A stretch of 64,000 bases of DNA from Lineus longissimus. Lineage: Eukaryota; Nemertea; Pilidiophora; Heteronemertea; Lineidae. Position numbers and translations under genes: made by a program. The notes under the pieces are model-generated. The model was given only the letters and a program-made list of their open reading frames with translations, was not told the origin of the DNA and made no database searches. This document shows positions 25,693 to 37,500 of the stretch, in pieces (the first letter of the stretch is position 1; every line of letters begins with the position of its first letter). The stretch covers positions 8,131,501 to 8,195,500 of the forward strand of contig NC_088310.1 in assembly GCF_910592395.1 (NCBI RefSeq). The letters run 5' to 3'.

Positions 25693-25885
25693 GTTCTCCA
25701 CAGGGTGTTCTCAAGGTAGGGTGATACCCTTGTTATTCAAGCAGTTTTGCCAGCATGCAACACAAGGTGGCCAGCAAATTAAGGTAGGGAGGCCCTGGGA
25801 GAACCCTTTACAAAATTCTAGAGTAAGGTAGGTCGGCTCTTTCAAGGTAGGATGGGCCGCCCTGACAAATGGCCTTGCGGAGAAC
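25693..25885. mobile_element. Inverted-repeat element (MITE-like), copy 1
   Basis: It begins GTTCTCCACAGGG and ends CCTTGCGGAGAAC, which are inverted repeats of each other. Inside are several CAAGGTAGGGTGG-like words. Length is 193 bp with no coding capacity. A second copy with the same ends and internal order is at 27598-27816. Confidence 0.7.
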
Positions 25886-26384
25886 GCCGATTCAATATAC
25901 AAATGTACTTAGTAACCTAATTTCAGAGTTCAAGATCACAAAGACATTCCCACCGTCTGCAACCAAGCTCATGTCACTATATATGTAAAACACGACTTCT
26001 TGCCTAAACATCGCAAAACCAAGTCTATGCGCACCATCAGCTTAAATGACATATAAGTTAACTGGATCAATTCCAGTGTCGAATAAACTTCAATTGATGA
26101 ACAGCTTCAGAATTGAATGATTGTCCTTTTAAAATGGAGACTTGGGTATACGAGAATACACAAATATATAGCAGACGTGAAAACTGGACAGTACACTAAT
26201 CATAGTGGTCCACTTGACCGATAACGTGAAGCAAAAATGACCAAATGCAGTGTCATGAAGGACAATAAAGAAAAATATGTTCTATCGATAAACATGTAGA
26301 CTATGGAATTATCAGCCTAAGCACTCAGCAATTTTCAAATCTAGTTGAATAATAAGGGATGGTTCAAAATTTTCAGCAATATCA

Positions 26385-26650
26385 CAAGAGCACTTCATCT
26401 TCTGCGTTCGGGATTTTTGAGAGGTACACTGGACAGTCGGACTCTTGTTGGCAACAAAGTCGGCTGTCCTCGAGTGCCACAACAGCACTCTGGAATGGCC
26501 TCCCTAGTAACATTTAAACTCCATCACAGCATTCAAGACACTCCTCAAGGCCCACTTCTTCCATGAACATTACGAACATTAGAACTATTGTGAAGCGCTT
26601 TTGAAAGGCAAAATATATAGGACAGATAAGGGTGCTATACAAACGCCGTT
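26385..26650 (+). pseudogene. LINE reverse-transcriptase 3' end, decayed
   Basis: Across frameshifts one can read TALWNGLPSNI, then ITAFKTLLKAHFFHEHY, the hallmark C-terminal block of CR1/L2/RTE-type non-LTR retrotransposon polymerases. After it comes a LINE-like tail (GAAGCGCTTTTGAAAGGC, then GGTGCTATACAAACGCC). It has at least one stop and one frameshift, so it is dead. The family within the non-LTR group is not resolved. Confidence 0.65.
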
Positions 26651-27597
26651 TACAGATAGATACGAGTAGATAGAGTTATCCTCATGCCAGTATTCCTCTT
26701 TATTCTTCATTAGGGAGCAGATTTGAAGCACATGAGCTCGAGTCTGGTCTCCAGCTCCACACTCACATCGAGTCACAAAAGTACAAAGGGTATGCTTCAC
26801 TTCAGGGAAGGGGGTGGCAGTCTCAGACCACTCTGGTACATACACTTAACTGAAACCTTTGTTGCAGTAATCAACAGTTTATGCAGTACTCTTTTGGGGG
26901 AGGGGAGTCTGAGAAAAGAGCACTGTCTGAAATCTTGTGGAAATGTTGAATGTCAACGCAAGCCCAAACACGACTCATGATACAATTTGAAAAGACAATT
27001 CAAAATTCATAGTGAGGTGATTAATATGCTCCCTTTTACCAAGAGTGCAACCAAATATGCCCAACTTAGATACAGTTTGAAAGAACAACATGTGTAGTAA
27101 GAGAAAATAATATGTAACAATTCGGTGAGGTGATATCCAAATAAAACATTACAATGTCGAAATAAAAATCACACCATGGCACTTGTGCTTAAAAGTTTGT
27201 TCACAATATGACACCATCAGAAAAACTCATCAATCAGTGCAACTCAGTTTTGGCAGAAATTCCTAAAATTCGAGGAGATTTTTTACCTTGATGGTCATTT
27301 CTTACGAGATTCTGGAGAAATAAATCAACAAGTAGACAACAAGTAACGTGCAAGTCCTCGACACGATGTGATATATAAAAACACAATGAAAATTTTAAAA
27401 TTAACAGCACTTCTACCTTTGTTCATTACACCAAGAATCAATATAGACGTTATCTATTCTTGATCACACGTGTACAATAATAACACGTGTACATCACATT
27501 TTAGGTCCTCACAAACGAAGTCAAATAATCTGGTGGTGTAAACCAATGTGAAGGACAGAAAAGTGATGGCAATTATAGAGTAAATAGGTCATTCAGA

Positions 27598-27816
27598 GTT
27601 CTCCACAGGCCTTTCTCAAGGTAGGGTGGTACCCTCGATATTCAAAATGTTTCGCCAGTGTGCCACACAAGGTACAGTGGCCTGGTATTTAATGTAGAGT
27701 GTCCATATAGAAAACCTTTAAAAAATTCTAGAGCAAGGTAGGGTGGCTCTTCCAAGAGAGGGCGGTAATCTGCCAAGGTAGGGTGGGCTACCTGGACAAA
27801 TGGCCTTGTGGAGAAC
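27598..27816. mobile_element. Inverted-repeat element (MITE-like), copy 2
   Basis: Same family as 25693-25885. It starts GTTCTCCACAGG and ends CCTTGTGGAGAAC, giving a nearly perfect 12- to 13-bp terminal inverted repeat, and has repeated AAGGTAGGGTGG words inside. It is slightly longer because of an extra GAGGGCGGTAATCTG-like part. Both copies lie in the same orientation downstream of CLPTM1. Confidence 0.7.
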
Positions 27817-28528
27817 ATTGTTGATCCGTCGTAATTCCAGTATGACATTTTTTAGCTTTAAATCAAATGCAATTTCCCCACAATTTCAAATTCGTTGAGG
27901 AAACTTATGAAAACAACGTGCTCTAAAAGACTTTGCACAATCTCATAGAAACATCAACATTCGGAATTGCCTCACAAGTCTATGGCAAGAGAAATGAGAA
28001 CGACATTTGCATTTCCTGCACCCCATTTCACGTAAAAATGGCACTCTCATTTTTGGTGAATTCGTAGAGAAATTGAAATATTTGAACATAAAGTTACATC
28101 TGAAACTATCAAAAAGTACTAACTCTGCCAGTATCGGGCAAACAAACCAAGAATGGGCCATTTGTAGCAAAATACAGAAAATGTTTACTTTGTTTTGCAT
28201 GCAGTGCCATTTTGGGGGGGAAACAGGGTAAAGTCTTCCATTTCAACAAACGACATTCAATAAATACTTTAAATACATATAAGTTTGTTTCGACTTAACG
28301 TGAGCAGTGTTGACCTTCACATTAAGTAAGCCAAATTCTACAGGAAAGCTCACTCACATCAGACTAAAAGCAATGACAATGAAGACAGGGATATACAAAT
28401 CGGGAACTTGAACAAGCCAAGGCAGCCTACGGTCAAATATAGCTAAGATTTTTGCTCGGAGATCCTTTCGCCGAACAGACAAGTCGGCAACAGTTCCCTA
28501 TCAGCAACTCCCTGCCGGACACCTATCA

Positions 28529-31500
28529 TTAATCATTCTTCTTCTCCCCGGCCGGCTTGGCCTCTGTGACTTCACCCTCGGTGGCCTCACCCTCTCCTAT
28601 GGCGGCAGGATCCCCGCCCCCCTCCTCGGGCGGTGTGATGATTTTCCCATTCTCATCCATCATCTCCAGGGACGTGCCGTACTCATTCACACGTTTGGGA
28701 TCGATGGGATAAATCCACTTTTGATAGAGATAGATGAAAAATATCACATCTGAAAGAGAAAGGGCTCACTATAAGCAACATCAATGGCTTCAGGATATAA
28801 ATATTACACCCAACCGCCCCCAAAACATACAAAGTATAATGGATTCTTTTCTATACGAGCTGGTGCTAATTCCAATGGATAAAATGAGTGACCAAAAAAA
28901 TGCAAGTTCTGTTAATATCAGGGTCCAGGGGTCTTGTCGGAAGGAAGGCAAGTTTCATTCCCTTCTGATCCACTTTTTCCATGATCAAGTTTGAAGCTTT
29001 GAGTGAGGTGCTTGGAACTGCTCCTTGACATTCCAACGAGGACTGACAAGCTGAGGTGCTATGAGTAAGGTATCTATCCAAGGCAATGGCTATATCAAAA
29101 GCCCACCTCTACCTCATAACTTTGACTTGATTTCAATTCTATACTCACCATCACGTAGACACCCAATCCTATATAGTGTTGGCATCTTGATGACAAAGGC
29201 AAATATATCATCAATGAATGTATTGAGGGCTTTATAGGTTAACATCCTCCATGGCAGATGGGCGACAGACTTCATCTTGTAGTTGATGAATAACTGGGGA
29301 GTCATCATTATGAAGCCTGAAGTTAAACATTTACATGTATCAACATTGATAATGATAGACAGTTTGAAGAGGTTCAGAATGAAAAAGTCCAAAATTGTGT
29401 TGTTCAGAAGTCATTATATTCAAATCATGTTAAAGTTCATAAAGAAGGCTAAAACTGCATTGTCAAGAAGTTTAAAATCAGAATGAAGTCACTCTTCCAA
29501 GCAACCTTTCTTGCACGACACTATGAAGTGGCCCCATTTGCAGTTATTATTGTAATGACTTACAAAATAGAAACAAGAGGACAATCTGTAACTACTCATG
29601 TTTCCACCAATTGCTATCCCAGGCAATGGCACCGTACCTGGGCATAATATTCTCACTTTCCGTCTCAAATGACAGGCTATCGGAGAAAAGTGCATTAACT
29701 TCCATTCGACTTACCAAAGGTTAATAGAAATCCATACAGTAAACTAAGCACCCAGGAATAATAGCCCTTGTGTTCTACATAGAACAACGAATATATCGAA
29801 TAACACACTAGCAGGGGAAACAGGAGCCAGGACAGATATTTGAAAGCATTCTGAAATAGAAGACAAAGCAAGATAAAATAACACATCTTTTTCCCTGTGC
29901 GAGTATTGTTGGGCCCGAATTGGTGATTTTGGCTGAGTCAGCGACCCCTTTTTGGCAAGAGGTCACCACATGTCACTCATGTTTTTCACTGGTACGGTAT
30001 CTTATCAAGCTTTCCGCAGCATAGGCGGAAGGCAGAAGGAATCTTTGTTTTATAACCTATTCAAATGGCATGGCAAGTAAAGTGACTGCCAACGGTCCAC
30101 AAGCAGAGTCAAAGTCGGGTAACAGACCCACTATATCAGAGACACTTCCAGAAATTTCTTTCGGGAAGGAAGTGAGGATGTTAGCTTACCTGGTCATATA
30201 CTTTAGTATTTGATTGTAAATATGTAGATTTATCAGCAAAGTATAACCTAGGAATGATGCCAAACCACCGCTGCTCGAAGTCAAGCTGAAAAAGAAAGGT
30301 TACAGAAATATTGGACCAAGCTACATGAAAACAGTATATCCATAAGGATGGCCTAGTGTGGCCAAGGCAAAGCAAGTTTAATGCTGGTTGTCATAAAAGT
30401 GCACTGCTTTCTGGATCCAGACTTCAGTCCCAAGGCCTCATCAGTTGGGTTGAATCTTGCCTCTATGGTGCTCATTCAGGAAGGAACATACAAGGACCTG
30501 GTATGGCAGAGTGGCCAAGGCATCTAATCTGCTATCAAAGGTCAAAGGATGGAGAATCTTACCTTGACATCAACTACTTTCTTGATCTTCCAACACTCAA
30601 TGGCGAGTCCAATGATCACGCTAATCCTGACCACGGTATTCGTCTCATTGTCCAGGACATAAAGGACGACAATCAGCGATTGGAACACGTTGAAGAATAC
30701 GGAACGCACGGATAAACCTTCCAGGGACTTACGACTCTTCCAAAATTGGATATCTGGAAATACAATTCATATTTTAAATCAGACTGCCTTGATCAGACAA
30801 GATACTGCACTTTCTAAATTATCACGTTGCGTATAAGCCTACAAAATTGGACAAATGTTCTTTATCTTTTAAACTTGTTCATTCATGGTCACGTAAAACC
30901 CCTTGCCGATGTTACATGGCCTCAAAGTCTGGAACTCAATAAGTGTTTCTATGAGGGCATTTTTCTATATCCAAAGCCATCACAGCCTATTCTTATCAAC
31001 GACGGAGTACACTAGCCAAGTAAATTAGGAAACTGGCAAGATCTCGGAGATATGCTCTGAACAGGCCTTACCGTTTTTGAAAGCAAGGAACTCAAACACA
31101 CTGTGAACTATGGACACGACGATGGTCAGACCAAGAAGGTAGGGGTTCGTCTCCACCAAGGTTCTCTGCAACGGAAAAAGTCAGTAATGAGTTGATACAA
31201 TGAGGTGCTAAGATCAACAGTAAAATTATGAAAACTACAAAAAAAATTTCAAATTGATCATGATAACAGATATGAGATGAAAGTGGTACCTTCAGTGAGT
31301 CTTGGTCTTCATCAGATTCCTCTGGCATGAAATCGTCTCCTAGGACCGAGTACCACTTGCTCCGCATGCCCTGGGCAGCGTACATCTGCCACTTGAAGAG
31401 CGAGATCGGTGTGAAGGTCAGGGTGAAGTTCAGCTCGCTGAAAACAAGATGAGGACATTGTAGGAGCCGCAGTGAGTGATTAAATAAAGTTCAATGAATC

Positions 31501-34325
31501 AAGCCAAAAGTTCTTCAGATCTATTTGAAGCCTACGACTACATGCACTCAGTCTATGAAATCATACTCACTGGACAGTCTCATTGATGGGCATGTAATCA
31601 CTGTTCATGTTCCAATAGTCATTGAAGTAGATTACAGGTTTGTACTGCTGAGTGCCGGGCTCGAAGTCAATGTCTGAAACAAAATTAGACAATTTAATAA
31701 TTAATGACACAGAAACAGATGAATATGATGAAGCAGCAGGGAGTCAAGTCCGAACTGGGGAGCACCTACGTGAAAATTAGCCATGGGGCCAAATCTCTGT
31801 GGCAGACGGCGTGGAGCCAGGCTGAAAATTATGTCAATATGGTAAAGGCAGAAAAGTATATCAACATTTTTGTGGTAGTATTTCCCCTAAAATGAATGAC
31901 TTACGTTCATCAAGTGGCTGAGGGACCGATCCTTTGACCCACGGAGTATGGTCATCAAGGAGACAGACAGTCAAGTTGGGATGCCAGTGGGACAAGACCT
32001 TGATCTCATTCGTGTCGTTATCCTTCTTGATCATGTCAGGATGGGCTTCAGTCTTTCCGGTCAACAGGTTCACCATCGTGTGGTACTTCTTCTTTTTGTA
32101 TTTGTTCAGCTCTGTAAAAGAGGGCTGCATTGTTGAATCTTGATTGTGATCTTGCATGTGAAAACAATATGGTTACAGCAAAACAACAGCCCCCAATAAG
32201 CGGTGTGGACTGTCACTTGACTTAAAGAGTGTCAGGGATCGTTTTCACTCCAGGGTAGGAGCGATGTGAGCTCTGGTTTTTTGTCTTGGATTCTGGAGTA
32301 GGAGCTTTAGATAATCAGGGCCGGAGGCCAGCAAGACATCGATTTTGAAAAAGAACTTTAAAATTTGTAACTTGATGGATTGTTGGACTGGGAGCCAATG
32401 AAAATGACATATATAACAGGTTTGAAAGCAATTCCTGTTGTTTGTTCTGTGCCGACGTGCACTTACGTCTCTTTTTATAGACCATCATTCTTTTCAAGTA
32501 GGTCTTGTCCTTCGGATCAGGGGAGCGCCCCATCTTTGTTAGGTACAAGTGGAGATAGATGGAGCCATTGTTCTGGACCGCCTGAAATAAGACAACACAT
32601 AGAAATTACATCATTATTTATTGGCTTTGGTAAACTTCTGGTCATTTCGGAGGCAGCTATGGCTTAGTGTTAATGAATACGTACCAAAGGTGTTGCCATA
32701 CTCTTAAATTTCTTATGAGATCCATCACCATCAGGGCCTGAAGTCCAGTCACCATAGACCAATCCTTGCTTGAACCAGAATTTAGCCTCAGGGTTATTGA
32801 AGTCGGTGAATTCCTCTTGCTCAGAGAGGAACACATGCAAATCCTGGAAGACAAGACAGAGAGAAATATACTGGTTATTCTAGGGCATCTTACAGGAAAC
32901 CTATACTCTTTTGAAATCTGAATCAGCACAGTTCAGACAAAATTCCGGATTTTTGCATCCAGTTGGTGAGTTACACATCTGTATGAACAAGTATCCTTAA
33001 AGGTTTGATTACCTTGGAAACTCATCAAAGTGTATGTTTTCACACCCTAAAAATATGGTAAAGGTGTGGGTTTTTTGGACAGGTTTGACAAAGTTTGTTA
33101 AGGCTCTGACCAGCCATGCATTTCACATGAACAAGGGGTCAAAGTGACTCATGATATTGTCCAGAGTGAAGCTTGGCTTCAAGTCTTCTGACACGCTTTG
33201 AGTGGGTTGTATGTGTCCATATGCAGTGTATTGAGCTTACTTACCATAAGCATTTCCTTTGGGAACATATTGGTTGAAGGAATTGAATTTTTCGCCACAG
33301 CTGACGGGTCTCCAGGAGTAGCAGCAGGAGGCGTTGACTTTCCTCTGAACAAACTGCTTATGAAATAGATAATCACTGCCCTCACCAGGAACCCCTTGAC
33401 CATTCCCCATGTACCGCCTCCTTGCTGCTGAGCTTGCTCACCCTGGGCAGGCTGTAGGGGCAAAAAAAGATAGTCATTGTTATTTCATTGGACATTAATA
33501 TCATCATTATGATATTCAAGCTTGCTTACTTTTTTTTTGATTTGAGGAGTTCTGTGCATTCCATCATGAGTAACAGTGGAACAAGGCATAGTGGTGAAAA
33601 ACCACCATCCATGACTCATAGTTCGTGATGCATCATCACTGCTTTTGGCATTTTCCGAAGTTTCCTCAGGCCTTCTTTCTGATGAGTTGAGTTTCACATC
33701 TGTTTTTTGTTTTGGCCTTGGTTCGTCGTTGTCGAAAATGCAAATTTAAGTAGCCCAGCCCCAGCCATCATTCAGACGATCGAGTCTGCATCTTGGATGA
33801 TCCAGGGTCCACGTGTCTATGTGGTCGACCCAGCGACCAGCATCACTCCAGTAAGTCCATCAGACAGCAGGGCAGAGCTCAAGAATATCATGATAGGCCT
33901 ACCGGTAAGTTAGAGACCTATCAGAAGAAGACTGTGAAAAAAATGCTAAATTCTGAATGGTCTGATGGACCTGGAAATGCCGAAAATATGCCTCATATCT
34001 TGAAGTCGAAATAGCTGTGTATTCACGTACATCTATGTACACAATACATTGATGTACATTAATGTATACAGTACATTGATGTACATGAATGTACAGAAAG
34101 GATAAGATTGGGAGTGATGATTCATTGGTTGGATTTCGAGTGACTCAAAACTCGCTCGTAGCCATGGTTATTCGACAGAGATGACTAATGTAAGGTTTTG
34201 ACTCAAATATATACAACGCAGATCACAGGTACCTGGCCATTTTGAACTTGATTTCCGTCCTGAGTCGCGTTAGAAGCGTCTGTATTTTCCGTTCTTGCGA
34301 CGGCGTGATCGTCCTCGCCGGCCAT
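28529..34325 (-). CDS. CLPTM1: Cleft lip and palate transmembrane protein 1 (13 exons)
   Basis: CLPTM1 is a multipass membrane protein of the ER and cell surface; in mammals it limits GABA-A receptor forward traffic. Minus-strand exons: 34325-34233, 33451-33245, 32843-32685, 32581-32467, 32111-31905, 31673-31571, 31437-31290, 31165-31072, 30753-30563, 30285-30190, 29850-29715, 29316-29149, 28749-28529 (TAA). They give 645 residues (human 669) with consistent phases. The order matches the family: an N-terminal hydrophobic segment (about 51-66), a large lumenal part (HWHPNLTVCLLDD, VYGDWTSGPDGDG), then a membrane domain with segments near 354-374, 393-409, 416-432, 476-495 and 501-519 and around FIDDIFAFVIKM. 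The motifs VEHKGYYSWVLS and NYKMKSVAHLPWRMLTYKAL are hallmark. The cytosolic tail is Glu/Gly-rich and ends EKKND. Start: first ATG, MAGEDDH. Confidence 0.96.
34026..34095. repeat. Short TGTACAT/ATGTACA repeat cluster
   Basis: Several overlapping copies of palindromic words (TACATTGATGTACAT, ACATGAATGTACA) lie in CLPTM1 intron 1, near the CLPTM1/MEN1 promoter. They may form small hairpins. No family is recognised. Confidence 0.5.
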
Positions 34326-34554
34326 GTTGAGGGTAAATGTAACCTAGAAGTGCCGCTTAGAATGATTTCATCTTTTCTGAAAAACAAACGATTAAAAATA
34401 CATTTTCATCATTTGCTGCTACTATTTAGTAAAAAACTTTGCTTTTTCATCCTCAAATAGTGGAACAAATAAGTTTATGTGTACTTTACGTTGGTTTTGT
34501 GTACAAAAATTCAGGACTATCAATGACGTCACACCAGAAAAGTTCAATTTCAAG
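34326..34554. promoter_or_regulatory. Bidirectional promoter between CLPTM1 and MEN1
   Basis: Only 229 bp lie between the two divergent start codons, so both 5' UTRs and the promoter must fit here or overlap the coding exons. It includes a perfect CRE (34524-34531). The MEN1 ATG context (CAAGATGGCGG) resembles a YY1-type start-site element. No TATA box is obvious. It appears to be a compact shared promoter. Confidence 0.7.
34524..34531. promoter_or_regulatory. cAMP-response element (CRE)
   Basis: A perfect palindromic TGACGTCA lies 24 bases before the MEN1 ATG, in the shared CLPTM1/MEN1 promoter. CREB/ATF-type factors bind this octamer in animals. Binding here is inferred. Confidence 0.6.
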
Positions 34555-37500
34555 ATGGCGGGTTTTCGAGATCGCGAGCAACAGTATTTTCCTCTTCAAG
34601 ACAGCGAAGCTGTCATCCGTTTATTCAAATACCAGCTCGAAAATACCGATGACCCTAACTTGGCACTGCTGTCAATAATCGTAGGATGTATCGAAAATAC
34701 GTTGACAGTCAATCGCGCCTTCCCACAAGACGTTGACAGCTCGAAAAGTTTGGAACCGATTTTCCCGGTCATAGAAATTGTGACAGTGGAGGCTCTTTAC
34801 TCAAAATTCGTGAGTCAAATCAAAGGGGCGGTGGATCTTACGCGTTACAAGAGTGGTTACGCAACAAGAGAGCTAGTGAAAAGGGTGTCTGATGTTATCT
34901 GGAGCAACTTAACGCGGAGTTATTACAAGGACAAGGCCCATTTACAGTCGCTTTACAGTTATTTGACTGGTGAGTACTGAAAGGCTGAAACCGAACCCAA
35001 TCACCAGTCATCTTTTTCACACGTGGTACCTTCAATTTCTGAAGCAATATTTGCACATTTATCACAATCTCATTTCTGGAATTGTTGTATTTTATTGTTG
35101 TATTATGATTGTAGGTCACTTTTGACCCAATCCCACCAGATGACAATGGCTAGATTTTGCGTGGGCAGCGTTTTCTTGCTGTGTCAATGGTGTAAACATT
35201 GACTTGATACTTGGAATAAATGGGTTCGCAGTGCAATTATCATATTCTAATGAGATATTGCGCAGTACGAAATTCTTGTTACCATGGACATGAGATGATG
35301 TGCTGGTATAACTTATGTGTATCAGAACTGTTTTAACCACTTTTTAGCTATTGTCATTCAATTATTGGTATCTGGTGTTTGTTTTTATGGTCAGTGTTGA
35401 TGTATTATCTCATTGTTGAATGGTGTTCATTGATTGAATGGAGTAGAGGGTTCTTCGAAAGTATGATTGCTCTTGACGAGTTGTGTGCCCCACCCCCTTC
35501 AACCTGTTCCACCTGGATTCCTGGAATTGTGGAAAGAGCACCTGCATGTGGGGTCTATTTTACTTGGCGGTTTGAGCGTTAGTGGGCTAAATACTAACCT
35601 GGTAACCAACAGAGGGGGACGTTAAAACTGGGGGAATCTCTTGGCTCGCAAGTCTAAGCATTTTTTGGGGCATTCGTCAAAGCCGATGGCGTTGGTTAAT
35701 GATTTTCGAACATCTTTTCAACCTCCTGAGTATCACTTCCTTGTTGAAAATGTTGAATGCGGAGATCAATAAATCGCAGTCTCTACAGCAGGCTCAACAG
35801 AACCTGGTCCGATTCATCAATTAATGAATTATGACTGAATTATACTGAACAAATTGATTTGATTTATTCTTTACTGTGACATCTATCAATTTTTCACCAT
35901 GCTCTATTAAATACTTATGAGTGGAAGACCCATGAGACCATTGAGGGTTACACCTTCAGCAACTCTCATTGATGATGATGATGATGACATGTGGTTTATG
36001 CCTTGAAAATGTATTCGAGATGATCATATTGGTCTACAGAAATGTTTATTGGGAGACACTGGCTGTGGATGGGTGATCAGAATTGTTTACTGAGGATTAG
36101 ATACAGACAGTGGGTAAGAGGTGATCTATTGAAATGTCCAGTGTTGATTGAGATAATCAGACTGGCCCATTGTATTGGAGCTGTGGCATAAGCTGTTTAG
36201 TTAGATGCTGAAATGGTTAAAATGAGGATGAAGATAATCAGACTGGCTAATTGCCCAGGTTTTGGTTTGTTGGCCTATTGAAATGGTTTTAAATAGGTGA
36301 TCTATTGAAATGTTGAGTGTACAATCAGACTGGCCAATTATTACTGGTTATAAAATTGTGGATTACGATAATTAGGCTGGCTAATTGCAGTGGCGTTGGT
36401 TTGATGGTCTCTTGAAGTGGCTATTGTGGATTGAGATACACACATTGGCTGAAAGTAGCTGTGATAGGTGAGGTATTGATATTCACTGAGTGTTTGCTCA
36501 AAGGTATCTCCGAAGCCTAAAGGGATGTTCCATTGTATATTCATAGCTCCAAATCCAAGGTGTTCTGAAGCAACAATGCACAGTTCAATTTCATTTGGTA
36601 TATCACAGCCAGAGATTGTTATGTGGGCTTACATGTCCAGGTGGTTAGATTATTGGTTCGGAGTGTGATTAAATTGATTACTCAGCTGTTTGGCCTTGAG
36701 CCAATTCATGGAGAATGATGTTGTGTGTCACTGGAAGTCACAGGATTGAGTCATTATTACTGTTTTGGTTACCGATTTTGATAATTGTCCAACTCCAAGC
36801 ATTCCGGGTACAAAAAGTTCTTTTTCTATACTTGTAAATTGATGGTACTAGATTTTATCTTGTCAAATGTTGTCCCATTGGCATTGTCTTCATCTGGTAT
36901 TGTTGAGTGGGTGTGCCGTCCCATTGGCGTTGTCTTCATCTGGTATTTTTGAGTGGATGTGCTGTTCCATTGGCGTTGTCTCCATCTAGTGTTGTTGAGT
37001 GGATGTGCCGTCCCATTGTCTCCATCTGGTATTGTTGAGTGGATGTGCTGTCCCATTGACATTGTCTCCATCTTGTATTTCTGAGTGGATGTGCCATCCC
37101 ATTGGCATTGTCTCCATCTGGTATTGTTGAGTGAATGTGCCATCCCATTGGCATTGTCTCCATCTGGTATTGTTGAGTGGGTGTGCTGTCCCATTGGCAT
37201 TGTCTCCATCTGGTATTGTTGAGTGGGTGTGCTGTCCCATTGGCATTGTCTCCATCTGGTATTGTTGAGTGGATGTGCTGTCCCATTGGCATTGTCACCA
37301 TCTGGTGTTGTTGAGTGGATGTGCCGTTCCATTGGCATTGTCTCCATCTGGTATTGTTGAGTGGATGTGCTGTCCCATTGGCATTGTCTCCATCTGGTAT
37401 TTTTGAGTGGATGTGCTGTCCCATTGGCATTGTCTCCATCTGGTATTGTTGAGTGAATGTGCCATCCCATTGGCATTGTCTCCATCTGGTATTGTTGAGT

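Larger units (their letters stand above)
23372..28528. other. Intergenic region between convergent OTUB1 and CLPTM1
   Basis: I see no gene here. It may hold a long CLPTM1 3' UTR on the minus strand: an AATAAA complement occurs at 24341-24346, and no nearer clear minus-strand signal was noticed apart from one at 26698-26703. It contains a SINE-like piece at about 24030-24090, two copies of a 200-bp inverted-repeat element (25693 and 27598) and a LINE relic (26385-26650). Otherwise it is AT-rich and unremarkable. Confidence 0.5.

Noticed and set aside
30356-30715. 119-codon plus-strand frame
   Set aside because: It is the antisense of CLPTM1 exon 30753-30563 extended into introns; the minus strand carries the conserved protein.
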